A stretch of DNA of 64,000 bases from Betaproteobacteria bacterium (GCA_028291945.1 JAQGNH010000141.1:1-64000); one strand, 5' to 3'. Positions 7,964-17,139 are shown, counted from the first letter of the stretch. Program-made: numbers and translations. Notes: a model not told the origin generated them from the letters alone.

Positions 7964-10900
7964 GCGCTCCCGAAAGCGCGAAGGATAAATGCCGATCGCA
8001 GGCGCTGCAGCCGTGTCCGCTGGAAAAAGGCACGCTCGCAGTCGTGCTCGTGCGCAGTGACACCGGCGCGCCGATCAAAGACGCCACAGCCGCTGTGAAC
8101 GGCCCGACGCCGGGCACCGGTGCGACCGACAAGCTCGGAGCGGTGATCTTCAAAGACCGGACACCGGGCGCTTACACCGCGCGCATCACATTGCCCGCGG
8201 CGCTGCGCAGCTACCACATGACCCAGGAGACACCGAAGGGGTCGGTAAGCGCCAATAACACCGAAGTACTTCTCTTCAAGGCCGCACCGATCGGAAACTT
8301 GTATATCGAGGTTTACGACGATCGCGGGAACATCATAACGGAGCAGGCCGAGCTTTCTGCATCGGGGCCATCAAAGTTGAGTCAGGGCAGCAAGGCCGGC
8401 TCTCATACTTTTGCCAACGTCGCATCTGGCGCGTACGAGGCGTTCGCTACGGTGCCGGCTGCATTGTTCGAAGTCCCCACTGTCAGCAAGAAGGGCGTCT
8501 TTGTCACCGAGGGCGGCACGGCACGAGTTCGTCTTGTCGTGAAAAGACGGGTGAACGTCGTCACGCCCAAGATCGAGATGGAGTACAAGGTCGTGGTGCT
8601 CGATCGCAAGCTTTCGGCACATCAGGATGCTTCCGAGAAAAAAATCCTGACTGACGATGTCACCTACCTCCGTCTCTCGGCGAACCAGAGCACGGGCGCG
8701 CCGAGCTATGCCGGTCACGGCACGTTCGAGGTGAGCCCGGCCAACGTCGAGGTCTACGTCGACAAGGAGTGCACGAACAAGCTGGCGGGTCGCAAGATCA
8801 CGAACAGAGACCTGATCAGCGGCAACTTCAACCTTTATCTGAAGGCAAAGACGAAAGGCAAATTCAATGCGAAGCTCACGCTCGATCCATCGAACCACCC
8901 GAACATCGAGGTGAAGGGGCCGGCGCAGGAAGAGATGGGGGTCGTCGAGTTGGAGATGAAGGTGCACTGGTACGTGAGGAGCGACCTGGAACCGATCAAG
9001 ATAGACCCGGATGTGGAGCCCTATTCCAACTATCACACGGCGCTAAAAAACCAGAAGCTGCCCGATCAGAAAGCGCTGACGGACACGCAGAAGGTCAACG
9101 CAGGTCGACTGCTGCACGTACAGAAAGGAGACAGCCACGCACGCGCCAAAGCGGTCGTGCAAAAACTTGCTGCCGACCAATGGCCTGCAGGTACGGACGA
9201 CTACGAGATCACGATCGATGAAGAGCCCGGCGGCGGCAGCGTCAAATTGTTCGACAAGGAATCGGCCGGAAGCGAAAAGACGCTCACTCACAAGATCAAG
9301 GTCAAAGATCTTAAAGCCAAGGAAGTGGAGCTGTGGGTCGAGGGTAAGGACGCGTCCAAGAAAACTCGGGACGTCGTCGTAGACCTGGGTGTCGATCGCG
9401 CCGCAGGCGGGCTTGCGAAGACGCCCAAGCGCAGGGGCGACTGGTCGCGGTTCACCACAATCAAAATAGAGGAAGTCAAACTCGAATACAAGAAGGCGGC
9501 AGACGAGCACGCGGCGTGGGACGAAGCTCAGAAACGGTACTACATCAATATCAATAAGAAGGCTGACGGCGACGGCCGCAAGATCACAATCAGCGCGCGA
9601 CTCAGCGAAAAATTGATCGGAATACCGATCCGCTTCATGCTGGCGCCCGATAAAGACAACCGCAAGTCAGCGAACTGGAACATTGATTTTCCAACTGACG
9701 GCAAGAGCGGCGGCACAGACGTCAAATGGAAAGACGTTCCCGCGGCCCTGAAACACAAGCACAAGGCGGACCGCAAGGATCTGCTGCATCTCATGAAGGA
9801 GACCGACAAGGACGGCAACGCCAAGATGGAGCTTCAGCTCTCGCGATTCGGCGGCGACAAGTTTCACCCCGCCTGCTATATCGAACAGGATCCTCATCTC
9901 GCCAAGTACGTGCACGGCCACGCCGACTTGGGCAAGCGCGAGCCGACGTTCGCGAAGGTCCATCCAATTCAGGTCTGGCGCAAAGTCTTCTATCAGACGA
10001 CGCACCCTACGGCGACTGCGATGCCCGCATCCGCCGGGTTCGACGGAAGCCAGAGGAAAGTATTCGTGGAGCCGCTCGTGGTGCAGGAAAAGCAGATGGC
10101 CGCCGCGGACTTCACAGTAAATCCGCTCCGTGCCGATTGGCAGTTCAATCCCGGCGGCAGCGACGATGCGAAGCTGTGTATCGGCACCCACAATGTCGAC
10201 GACGCAATGACGCTCTTCGTCGCCGCGACGAAGGCGACTTCGCCCAAGTTTCACGTGATTCTGTGCGACGAGCAATTCGACGCCAAGGACGTTGTGACCG
10301 ACGCGACGAAGGTGGTCTTCGTTGACGCAGATAACGCTGCCAAAGACGCGGTCATGAAGTCATCGTCGGTCGAGTCGGGCTACTTATCGATCTTCAACCC
10401 GCCCTTGCAAGGTGGAGCACTGATCGTGACTGCAACCTGGCAAGCCAAGACCAAGACGGGAGGAACCTGGACCGTAACGCACAGCGGAACTCTCGCAGCT
10501 GCCAATCTGGAGGTGCGCAAAGACCGTGCATCAAAGGCGACCGTTCGCGTGACACCGCCCGCGCAGTGTGGGGGTGCGGCCGGGGGATGCGTACATGGGG
10601 GCACACCGACGGCGCTCACAATCGACGCAACCAACGCGATCGTAGTGACGCTTACGTTACAAGCGGCCGACGGCGGCTACAACGGTTGGGCGCCCAACGG
10701 TAAGCCGGCGAATGTCGTCAAAGGCGGCCGGGCGGATTATGCGATTCACAATACGATGGCCCATGAGCTGGGGCATCTTTTCGGCAAGGTGCGACATAGC
10801 AGCATCGCCGGCATACCCGACCATCCGTTGTACTATCAGAAACGCGGGGGTAGCGGTACGCACTGCGCGTTCAGTGCCACATTCACCGCAAACGCCAGTG

Positions 10901-11073
10901 CGCCGGATCTGGATCCCACCAAGGCGAACGAGCTCGATGCGCAGGGCAAGCGTGCAGGGAAGTGGGACGACGGGCGATGCATTATCTTCGGGTACTCGGT
11001 CGACATGAAGAGAGAGTGGTGCAAGCACTGCGCTTTGGATTTCATCGTTTCAGACCTGTCAAAGTTCGGTTGA
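7960..11073 (+). CDS. Large multidomain protein with C-terminal zinc-metalloprotease motif, putative T6SS-type effector
   Basis: The protein has 1037 residues and is unusually rich in Lys and Asp for this window. It has no signal peptide. Residues about 23-80 look like a carboxypeptidase-regulatory or prealbumin-like beta domain (GTLAVVLVRSDTGAPIKDA...), and more beta-rich segments follow. Near the C terminus it carries HELGHLFGKVRH (935-946): HExxH gives two zinc ligands and the catalytic glutamate. The third histidine is one residue later than in the metzincin consensus HExxHxxGxxH. A CIIF segment and a CxxC (EWCKHC) follow, a layout I recall from T6SS-associated metallopeptidase effectors. 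That role is inferred. It is coupled to the gene upstream and lies 7 bases from a secreted protein downstream. Confidence 0.68.
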   Translation: MSAPESAKDKCRSQALQPCPLEKGTLAVVLVRSDTGAPIKDATAAVNGPTPGTGATDKLGAVIFKDRTPGAYTARITLPAALRSYHMTQETPKGSVSANNTEVLLFKAAPIGNLYIEVYDDRGNIITEQAELSASGPSKLSQGSKAGSHTFANVASGAYEAFATVPAALFEVPTVSKKGVFVTEGGTARVRLVVKRRVNVVTPKIEMEYKVVVLDRKLSAHQDASEKKILTDDVTYLRLSANQSTGAPSYAGHGTFEVSPANVEVYVDKECTNKLAGRKITNRDLISGNFNLYLKAKTKGKFNAKLTLDPSNHPNIEVKGPAQEEMGVVELEMKVHWYVRSDLEPIKIDPDVEPYSNYHTALKNQKLPDQKALTDTQKVNAGRLLHVQKGDSHARAKAVVQKLAADQWPAGTDDYEITIDEEPGGGSVKLFDKESAGSEKTLTHKIKVKDLKAKEVELWVEGKDASKKTRDVVVDLGVDRAAGGLAKTPKRRGDWSRFTTIKIEEVKLEYKKAADEHAAWDEAQKRYYININKKADGDGRKITISARLSEKLIGIPIRFMLAPDKDNRKSANWNIDFPTDGKSGGTDVKWKDVPAALKHKHKADRKDLLHLMKETDKDGNAKMELQLSRFGGDKFHPACYIEQDPHLAKYVHGHADLGKREPTFAKVHPIQVWRKVFYQTTHPTATAMPASAGFDGSQRKVFVEPLVVQEKQMAAADFTVNPLRADWQFNPGGSDDAKLCIGTHNVDDAMTLFVAATKATSPKFHVILCDEQFDAKDVVTDATKVVFVDADNAAKDAVMKSSSVESGYLSIFNPPLQGGALIVTATWQAKTKTGGTWTVTHSGTLAAANLEVRKDRASKATVRVTPPAQCGGAAGGCVHGGTPTALTIDATNAIVVTLTLQAADGGYNGWAPNGKPANVVKGGRADYAIHNTMAHELGHLFGKVRHSSIAGIPDHPLYYQKRGGSGTHCAFSATFTANASAPDLDPTKANELDAQGKRAGKWDDGRCIIFGYSVDMKREWCKHCALDFIVSDLSKFG

Positions 11074-11080
11074 CCGGCTG

Positions 11081-12283
11081 ATGAACCGGAGCGGCTCCCG
11101 CGGTTTGCAATCGGGAGGACACACGCTTGTTTTGGCGCTTGCACTCAGCGTCATCGTGGCCGTGCCCTGCCAGGCCGGCGAAAAGGGAACACAACGCATG
11201 GAAGCGAGAGATCGGCTCACTGCAAGGATCCACGGCCTGCCGGATGACGTGTACTTGCGACAGGACCGAGGTGCAGTCGCGGCGGTCCCCGATGAGGCGC
11301 TCGCGCTTGATTTCACAGGCCTCGTGCTTGGCGCGCCGCGCGCCGTCAGTGTGGAGTCGACTCAGGCCCTTCCAGCCCTGCTGCTGTCGGCGCGCACACA
11401 AAAGCGGTCCACTGAACTGGACTGGCAGCGCAATGCCATGGTCGTTGCGAGCGATGTCGAGGGAGGCGAGGTCTATGCAGGCGAGGCGTTCCCCGGCGAC
11501 GATTCCAAATCACCAGGCCCGGCCCCAGGCGATGCGGCGCGACGCAATGATCCGTTACCGCCGCCCCAGCAGGTGCGCTCGCGACAGACGGATGCTCTGC
11601 TGGCGGAGCTCGGCGCGGGCGACACGGCTGGGACTGTATGGCTCGATTTCCGGAAGCTTCTCGCGCTTCCGGCGGAAAGCGGGCGCTGGGCACTTCGTGT
11701 CATTTACTTTGACGAGGTTTCGAACCCCGCATTCGTAGAAGTCCGGGGAAAGCCTGCCGGGGCCGCGGGAGTGTCGCCCGACGCAGCCCTCAAAGTCGTT
11801 TCGCGAATCCGCGAAGCAGGTCAGACTAACGGACTGCCCAGATATTATCGAACGCCCGATACACCGCAGTTGAATGCGCCCGGTGTGGCGGCAGTGCTCG
11901 CGACGCCGAAGTCGACGACCGGCGTACGGCCGCTCGCGCTCCACGGCGCAATGCGACTCGAGGTGTCTCCGCAGTCACTCGTGCATCAGGTCGGCTCATC
12001 CGCCCGAGAACGATCGGCACAGACGAACCCGCCAGCAGCAGTACTGCGCGCGATGGTTCTTGTCGTCATGAAGGATCGCAGCACACCGGTGCGGATTCCA
12101 TTGGAGATCCCGGTCTGGTCCGAGCGGACGCTGAAGCCGGGAGACCTCGTAGACGCTGCCTTTTCGATAGATATTGCAGAGGCTATGCCGAAGCAGACGC
12201 TCGCCGGAACCTACCAAGTCTATGTTGTCGGCGGACACTATTTGTCGGGCCCGTATCCGTTGACCCTCGTCCCAAACAGATAA
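11081..12283 (+). CDS. Secreted hypothetical protein, possible effector partner or immunity protein
   Basis: The 400-residue product has a clear Sec-type signal peptide: a basic start, a hydrophobic stretch (HTLVLALALSVIVAVP) and a likely cut after CQA near residue 32. The rest is soluble and rich in Pro, Ala and Arg, and I recognise no family. It starts 7 bases after the putative protease gene, so the three genes from 7532 form one transcription unit. A periplasmic protein coded directly after an effector often protects the producer, so an immunity role is possible. It remains a guess. Confidence 0.62.
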   Translation: MNRSGSRGLQSGGHTLVLALALSVIVAVPCQAGEKGTQRMEARDRLTARIHGLPDDVYLRQDRGAVAAVPDEALALDFTGLVLGAPRAVSVESTQALPALLLSARTQKRSTELDWQRNAMVVASDVEGGEVYAGEAFPGDDSKSPGPAPGDAARRNDPLPPPQQVRSRQTDALLAELGAGDTAGTVWLDFRKLLALPAESGRWALRVIYFDEVSNPAFVEVRGKPAGAAGVSPDAALKVVSRIREAGQTNGLPRYYRTPDTPQLNAPGVAAVLATPKSTTGVRPLALHGAMRLEVSPQSLVHQVGSSARERSAQTNPPAAVLRAMVLVVMKDRSTPVRIPLEIPVWSERTLKPGDLVDAAFSIDIAEAMPKQTLAGTYQVYVVGGHYLSGPYPLTLVPNR

Positions 12284-12345
12284 CGCGCAGCGTCATCGTG
12301 CACTGACGGCCACTTCATCAAAGCGCAGGGAAAAAACCCGGGCCT

Positions 12346-12963
12346 CTATGCCGGAGGCGTGAAGCCCGGTGGTACCGTTTCCTGGAACGATCTCCGTTCC
12401 ACGATCCCCTCGTGCCACTCCGCAAGCTTGGGACATTTCGAACGCCAGTCATGCGCAAATCGGAAGTCGACGTACTGCATAGCGACGCCGAATACGAGGT
12501 CGGCGAGGGTAAACCGGCTGCCGACGAGATAGGGGCCGCCGCGGAAACGCGCTTCCGCGACATCAGCCGCGCGATGGATGCGCGCTTCCTCGCGCTCGAT
12601 CTTTTCAGGCATCTGCTTGTCCTCGGGGCGCCGCGTTTCCAGCACGCGCGTAACTGCCGCATCGAGGATGCCGTTGCCGATCGCCTGCCACCACTGCGTC
12701 TGCCAGTACCCTCCCGCGTCTTTCGGCGTGAGCGTCTTGCCGTCGACGTGATCCAGGTAATGGACTACAAGCGGGGATTCGAAAAGATAATTGCCCGGCT
12801 CGATTTCCAGCGCAGGTACTTTGCCCAGCGGATTGCGGCTCGGAATCTTGCTGTCCGCCGGCCACGGATCCTCGTTGATGAACTCAACTGGAAGTTTTTT
12901 TTCGCTTATGAGGACGCGCGCTTTGCGTACATAAGGTGAGGTTGGCGAGCCGTATAGCTTCAT
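12346..12963 (-). CDS. Glutathione S-transferase family protein
   Basis: This cytoplasmic protein of 205 residues has the full two-domain GST layout. The thioredoxin-like N-terminal domain shows SPTSPYVRKARV (6-17) with a serine or tyrosine near the usual catalytic position. The cis-proline is P50 (KVPALEI), and E62-S63 bind the gamma-glutamyl group. The helical C-terminal domain contains FTLADLVFG. A strong AAGGAGG precedes the ATG. It lies 97 bases downstream of the GntR gene on the same strand and may be read with it. Confidence 0.9.
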   Translation of the reverse strand: MKLYGSPTSPYVRKARVLISEKKLPVEFINEDPWPADSKIPSRNPLGKVPALEIEPGNYLFESPLVVHYLDHVDGKTLTPKDAGGYWQTQWWQAIGNGILDAAVTRVLETRRPEDKQMPEKIEREEARIHRAADVAEARFRGGPYLVGSRFTLADLVFGVAMQYVDFRFAHDWRSKCPKLAEWHEGIVERRSFQETVPPGFTPPA

Positions 12964-13060
12964 TTTTTTGCCTCCTTGCTGCAGCGGATTCTCATTGTAG
13001 CTCGCGTTCGCGCGTGCTGAGCGCTGCCCGTACGAGATATTTTTTTACGCGGTTGACGCG

Positions 13061-13855
13061 TTACCGAGTACGCTCGCCGCCGTACTCCAGCTTGAGCTCG
13101 ACACTGTAACGAAAGCGGTCCGCAGGATAGATGCTCATCGTCACTTCGAACACCCGCTCGTCGCTGTCTACATAGTGCCTCAGGATCGCGAGACCCGACG
13201 ATCCAGGCTTCGCCTTGAGCGCGCGTGCAGCTTCCGCCGGCATGGTCATCGCGCTCACTTCCTGCCGCACCTTTTCTGTCGTCACGCCGTAACGGCTTTC
13301 GATCAGCGAGTAGATCGGAACGGTGCGCTTACCGATCTCCGCGGCAACCGCATCGTAACGTGCGTCGATATACACCTGCTTCCATGCGATCGGCTCACCG
13401 GATCTCGCGTAACGAACCGCTTCGATCAGGCGCCACTTGTCCGCGTCTTCGATCGGCAAAGGGGTCAGTGCGTCTTTGGCCTTGATCAGCTTTCGCCGCA
13501 CGACCTTGAGCTCCGTGTTCTTCACGTATTCCCAAAGATCGGGAATAGCATCCATTGCGAGCACGTAACGCGCGGGCGTTCGGGCGGACTGGATGCGGGT
13601 GCCGAGTCCCTGATGACGCGCGACCAGTCCGAGCTCCTGAAGAACACGTGTCGCCTCCCGAACTGTATGTCGGCTCACCTTGTGGCGTTCGCACAGCTCC
13701 GCTTCGCTTGGAAGCAGCGAGCCGACGACATAAGCGCCTGCGCCGATCGCGGAGCCGATTTCATCCGCGAGCTCCATATACCGGGGCTTGCGTGCGGATT
13801 CGCCTGCGGGCCGGGCGCGCTCTACAGTTCTTCCTTGCCGGGTCGCTGCTCTCAC
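13061..13855 (-). CDS. GntR-family transcriptional regulator (HutC/UTRA type)
   Basis: The product is a DNA-binding repressor or activator. It has an N-terminal winged helix (PSEAELCERHKVSRHTVREATRVL, then LGLVARHQGLGTRI) and a C-terminal UTRA effector domain that ends in a beta-rich region. From the GTG at 13855 it has 264 residues, the usual length for the subfamily. The frame stays open to an ATG at 13993, but that start would place the double palindrome at 13949-13982 inside the coding region. I therefore prefer a start at 13855, or at the ATG at 13777. The gene is divergent from the TauD dioxygenase and probably controls it and itself. Confidence 0.85.
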   Translation of the reverse strand: MRAATRQGRTVERARPAGESARKPRYMELADEIGSAIGAGAYVVGSLLPSEAELCERHKVSRHTVREATRVLQELGLVARHQGLGTRIQSARTPARYVLAMDAIPDLWEYVKNTELKVVRRKLIKAKDALTPLPIEDADKWRLIEAVRYARSGEPIAWKQVYIDARYDAVAAEIGKRTVPIYSLIESRYGVTTEKVRQEVSAMTMPAEAARALKAKPGSSGLAILRHYVDSDERVFEVTMSIYPADRFRYSVELKLEYGGERTR

Positions 13856-13948
13856 ATCCAATTCCAGGTGTTGAATGGCTGCCGGGACCACCGCGTGTAC
13901 GCCGCACCGTAGCAGCACGTTGACAGGCGGCTTCCCCGCTCGTAACAT

Positions 13949-13982
13949 CACTTGTCCGGACAAGTGTAGCACTTGTCCGGAC
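13949..13982. promoter_or_regulatory. Tandem palindromic operator, probably for the GntR regulator
   Basis: A perfect 18-base palindrome, CACTTGTCCGGACAAGTG, lies at 13949-13966. A second copy starts at 13970: its left half is exact (CACTTGTCC) and its right half diverges after GGAC. The centres are 21 bases apart, two helical turns. The TTGTCCGGACAA core contains the GT...AC spacing common in GntR-family sites. It lies between the divergent GntR and TauD genes, about 35 bases from the TauD start, which suits a shared operator. This also argues that the regulator starts downstream of its longest open frame. Confidence 0.7.
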
Positions 13983-14016
13983 CAATTGCCCATCAGCGGA
14001 TTGCCCAGGAACCCCC

Positions 14017-14913
14017 ATGATCACTGTCACCCGAATCGGAAAGCATCTCGGCGCCCACATCTCGGGCGTCGATCTGTCCCGGCCTGTCGACGACGACACG
14101 TTCGCGCAGATCGCCAAAGCGTTCTTCGACAACGAGGTCGCCTTCTTCCGCAATCAGAAGATCACTCCGGAGCATCAGGTCGCTTTCACCCGCCGCTTCG
14201 GTACTCTCGAGCAGCACGTGCGTAAGGAAAGCCGCCTGGCGGAGCATCCGGAAATTCTCATCGTTTCGAACGTGCTCGACGATAAGGGTAACGCGATCGG
14301 CTCGCAGGACGCGGGCCGTTTCTGGCACAGCGATCTTTCGTACAAGAAAGAGCCGAGCATGCTGTCCGCGCTGTATGCGCTCGAAGTGCCCATAAAGGAT
14401 GCCCGCGTGCTGGGCGACACGAGCTTCGCCAGCACGACCGCAGCCTACGACGCGTTGCCGGAGGACACAAAGCGGCGGATTTCGGGCCTCAAGAACGTTC
14501 ACAGCTATCGCTTTTACCGCGCGAAGAACGTGGAAGCGCAAAAGCAGGAACAGGCGAGCGGTGGCCGCGTTATCCAGGAGCAGGTGCTGAGCGAAGAGCA
14601 ACTCAAGAGCGTCCCCGACGTCGAGACTCCGCTCGTGCGCACCCATCCGGTAACCAAGCGCAAGGGGCTTTTTGTGAACGAAGCTCACACTTCGCACATC
14701 GTGGGCATGCCGCCGTCGGAATCCGAGAAGCTTCTTTCGGAGTTGTACCAACACATCATCAAGCCCGAGTTCGTCTATACGCACAAATGGCAGCCGGGCG
14801 ACCTCCTCATGTGGGATAACGCGGCCGTGCAGCATAAAGCGACGTTCGATTACGACTTACCGCTGCGGCGACTAATGTATCGAACGACGGTCAGAGGAAC
14901 AGCTGCGTACTAG
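14017..14913 (+). CDS. TauD/TfdA-family Fe(II)/2-oxoglutarate dioxygenase
   Basis: This cytoplasmic oxygenase has 298 residues, typical for the family. The iron-binding triad is visible: H104 and D106 in FWHSDLSY, and H273 in VQHKA. Arginines at 284-285 and 289 (LPLRRLMYRTTVRG) would bind the 2-oxoglutarate carboxylate. Relatives hydroxylate taurine, 2,4-D, alkyl sulfates and similar acids to start their breakdown. The substrate here is unknown. A separate gene for a duplicated ferredoxin-fold protein follows 33 bases downstream. Confidence 0.9.
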   Translation: MITVTRIGKHLGAHISGVDLSRPVDDDTFAQIAKAFFDNEVAFFRNQKITPEHQVAFTRRFGTLEQHVRKESRLAEHPEILIVSNVLDDKGNAIGSQDAGRFWHSDLSYKKEPSMLSALYALEVPIKDARVLGDTSFASTTAAYDALPEDTKRRISGLKNVHSYRFYRAKNVEAQKQEQASGGRVIQEQVLSEEQLKSVPDVETPLVRTHPVTKRKGLFVNEAHTSHIVGMPPSESEKLLSELYQHIIKPEFVYTHKWQPGDLLMWDNAAVQHKATFDYDLPLRRLMYRTTVRGTAAY

Positions 14914-14946
14914 AATCCACTCACCCGCCATTCAGCAAGGACTCCG

Positions 14947-15603
14947 ATGACCGATGCTCAGGGACTGATCACCGTCTGGCTCAACGTGCCACCGGAGCGC
15001 GAGGAGGAATTCAATGAATGGTATAACCTCGAGCATCTGCGGCAAGTAGTCGCCCTCCCCGGCTTCGTACGCGCGCGCCGCTACAGCGTCGAGGACGCGG
15101 ATCTCAAATACCTCGCTTGGTATGAGACTGTGGACGAATCGATCGAAAGCGGCCGCGATTTCCAGGGCATCGTCGAGAATCCGACGCCGTGGTCGCAGCG
15201 GATGCGCCGCCTGTACCGGGATCAGCGTGAGCGCATGAATTTTCGCCTCATGCGCGACGTGGGCCGCGTCGCGGAGACCGATACGCCGTGGCTCTATATC
15301 GTGCACACCGATATTCCGGATCACATCGTCGAGGAATATAACGAGTGGTACGACAAGGAGCACTTACCGCGTCTCGTCACGGTGCCCGGCGTAATCCGCG
15401 CGCGCCGCTACACAGCTGTGTCCGGAAACCCTCAATATCTGACAGCGTACGAGCTCACGGACAAAGATGCGTTCGAAAGTCCGGAGGGGCTGCAGGCACG
15501 GAAAACGCCGTGGACCGCGAAGATGCGCTCGCTCTTCCACAACACGCGACGCCGGATGTGCAAACTCGTCCGGCCATCGCTGACGCACGCACAGGCGCGC
15601 TGA
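14947..15603 (+). CDS. Duplicated ferredoxin-fold (dimeric alpha/beta barrel) protein
   Basis: The 218-residue protein is an internal duplication. EFNEWYNLEHL at residues 21-31 matches EYNEWYDKEHL at 130-140, and each is followed by a P-GF/GV-RARRY segment. Single-domain relatives (EthD and DUF4286-like proteins) form dimeric alpha/beta barrels that bind small hydrophobic molecules or act as small monooxygenases or isomerases. Here one chain can form the barrel alone. It is likely in one transcript with the TauD gene. Its function is unknown. Confidence 0.78.
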   Translation: MTDAQGLITVWLNVPPEREEEFNEWYNLEHLRQVVALPGFVRARRYSVEDADLKYLAWYETVDESIESGRDFQGIVENPTPWSQRMRRLYRDQRERMNFRLMRDVGRVAETDTPWLYIVHTDIPDHIVEEYNEWYDKEHLPRLVTVPGVIRARRYTAVSGNPQYLTAYELTDKDAFESPEGLQARKTPWTAKMRSLFHNTRRRMCKLVRPSLTHAQAR

Positions 15604-15620
15604 CAGAACCGCGACGAACG

Positions 15621-15642
15621 CGTTCGCCGGAATCGGCGAACG
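15621..15642. terminator. Hairpin between convergent genes, possible bidirectional terminator
   Basis: A perfect 9-bp stem (CGTTCGCCG, loop GAAT, CGGCGAACG) lies between the stop at 15603 on the plus strand and the stop of the Rieske gene at 15656 on the minus strand. Neither side has a clear T-run, so intrinsic termination is only a possibility. Confidence 0.4.
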
Positions 15643-15655
15643 GCATATTAGTAAA

Positions 15656-16030
15656 TCAGACGCTAACTACGACTTCGCCGTCGCGTTCGGTCGCCGCATA
15701 CATGAGGAGCTTGAGCGGCTTGTCCTGAAAGAGCTCGCTGCCGGTCAGCAGATCGAACTCGAAACCGTGCCATGGACACACGAGCACTTCGCCGTCGCGT
15801 CCGTACACCATCTCGCCCGGCCCGCAAGGCAGCCACGTGCCTCCAACGATGCCTTTGCACACGGGCGCGCCCTTATGCGGACAGTGGTTACGCACCGCGC
15901 GCAGCTCACCGCTTTTCAAGCGCGTGATGCCGATCTCGCGTCCGTCGATTTCAACGATCTTGAACTGCCCGACCGCAAAATCGGCTGCTTTGCCGACACT
16001 GACTTCCTTCTTCTCTCGAACGTTTGCCAT
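15656..16030 (-). CDS. Rieske [2Fe-2S] ferredoxin-like protein
   Basis: This small soluble electron carrier of 124 residues has both cluster-binding boxes: C50-P-H52 (NHCPHKGAPVC) and C85-P-W-H88 (CPWHGFEF). There are 32 residues between them, longer than in many stand-alone ferredoxins because of a GTWLPCGPGEMVYGRDGE insert. It has no catalytic domain, so it probably passes electrons to an oxygenase or acts as a Rieske accessory protein. It follows the amidohydrolase gene by only 2 bases on the same strand. Confidence 0.88.
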   Translation of the reverse strand: MANVREKKEVSVGKAADFAVGQFKIVEIDGREIGITRLKSGELRAVRNHCPHKGAPVCKGIVGGTWLPCGPGEMVYGRDGEVLVCPWHGFEFDLLTGSELFQDKPLKLLMYAATERDGEVVVSV

Positions 16031-16032
16031 CG

Positions 16033-17139
16033 CTACGCCATCCGGAACGTCGTGTAAGCATTGTTCCAGAAAATCTTCTGGCGCTCGGCCGATGGCAGCC
16101 CGCGCAGCGATTGCCCCGGCATGTCGTTATCCCAGTGTGGGTAATCGGTGCTGAAGCAGAGCTGGTCGTAGCCCATGATCTCGATCAGCTTGTCGAGATC
16201 CTTGGGATCGCGCGGCTCGTCGATCGGTTGCGTGCTGAAGCGGATGTGCTGGTGCACGTACTCGACGGGCGACTTCTTCACCCAAGGCACCTCGTGTCGC
16301 AACTGGCGCCACGTACGGTCCATGCGCCACAAGAGCGGCAGCAGCCAGAGAAAGCCGTACTCCACGAAAATAACCTTGAGACGCGGAAATTTCTCGAATA
16401 TGCCGCTGAACACCAGGCTGTTCACGCTCGATTCCCCGGCCTGATTGAGCGTGACATAACGCTCAACGTAGGAATCCGGTATGCCGCCCGCGGAAATCGG
16501 AGGCCCGTAGAAAATACTGTCGGGTCCTGTAACGTGAACGAGTATCGGCAGGTCGACTTCCTGCGCGGCCTCGTAAATGGGCCACCAGTAACGATTGCCC
16601 ATCAGGATGTTGAGCAGCGGCAGCGACACGGCAACGATCTGCGAATGCTTGCCGATGCGGCGGATCTCCGCGGCCGAAGCCTGCGGATCCTGCGAGGGCA
16701 CCGACATCGCGAACTTCAACCGATTGTCGACCGTGAGCCACTCATTGATCAGGAAATCGTTGAAGGCCGAACAGAGCACGATCGATTCGTCAGTGCTCGC
16801 GAGCGTGCTGCATAGCGAACCGGTCTGCAGGCAATTCAGCACCGCGTGCTCGATCTTGTTCTTCTCGAGAAGGTCCTGCACGAGATAGTGCGGATCCGAT
16901 CCGGACACGCCACCGCACGGCGGACGCGCATCGTCCCGATTGACGGCGCCGTTCGGATGCAGGTACTTCAGCGAGCGCGCCTCCTGCGAAACGTTCGCGC
17001 GCTTGCGCATGAAGCGCTGCACCCACGCTTCGGGCATGTACGGGAAAACGCTTTTCAATCCGTCCTTCACGTACGGATGCACGTCGCAGTCTATGACTTT
17101 GAATTGCGTTGCCTGGCGTGGTACAGCTGCTGTGTCCAT
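16033..17139 (-). CDS. Amidohydrolase 2-family TIM-barrel hydrolase/decarboxylase
   Basis: This cytoplasmic protein of 368 residues is a metal-dependent TIM barrel of the ACMSD/amidohydrolase-2 type. The N-terminal strand carries the metal motif D19-x-H21 (VIDCDVHPY). The C-terminal strand carries FSTDYPHWDND with the conserved catalytic aspartate. Relatives decarboxylate aromatic acids or hydrolyse ring compounds. The ATG at 17139 follows AGGA at a normal distance; the frame is open to 17253, but that extension looks non-coding. It heads a two-gene unit with the Rieske protein, which hints at aromatic acid breakdown. Confidence 0.86.
   Translation of the reverse strand: MDTAAVPRQATQFKVIDCDVHPYVKDGLKSVFPYMPEAWVQRFMRKRANVSQEARSLKYLHPNGAVNRDDARPPCGGVSGSDPHYLVQDLLEKNKIEHAVLNCLQTGSLCSTLASTDESIVLCSAFNDFLINEWLTVDNRLKFAMSVPSQDPQASAAEIRRIGKHSQIVAVSLPLLNILMGNRYWWPIYEAAQEVDLPILVHVTGPDSIFYGPPISAGGIPDSYVERYVTLNQAGESSVNSLVFSGIFEKFPRLKVIFVEYGFLWLLPLLWRMDRTWRQLRHEVPWVKKSPVEYVHQHIRFSTQPIDEPRDPKDLDKLIEIMGYDQLCFSTDYPHWDNDMPGQSLRGLPSAERQKIFWNNAYTTFRMA

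Noticed and set aside
7532-12283. Prophage or integrative element around the putative effector
   Set aside because: No integrase, phage structural gene, tRNA or direct-repeat ends were seen.
13856-13993. Longer N terminus for the GntR regulator
   Set aside because: It would translate through the double palindrome and add residues unlike the family; kept only as an alternative.
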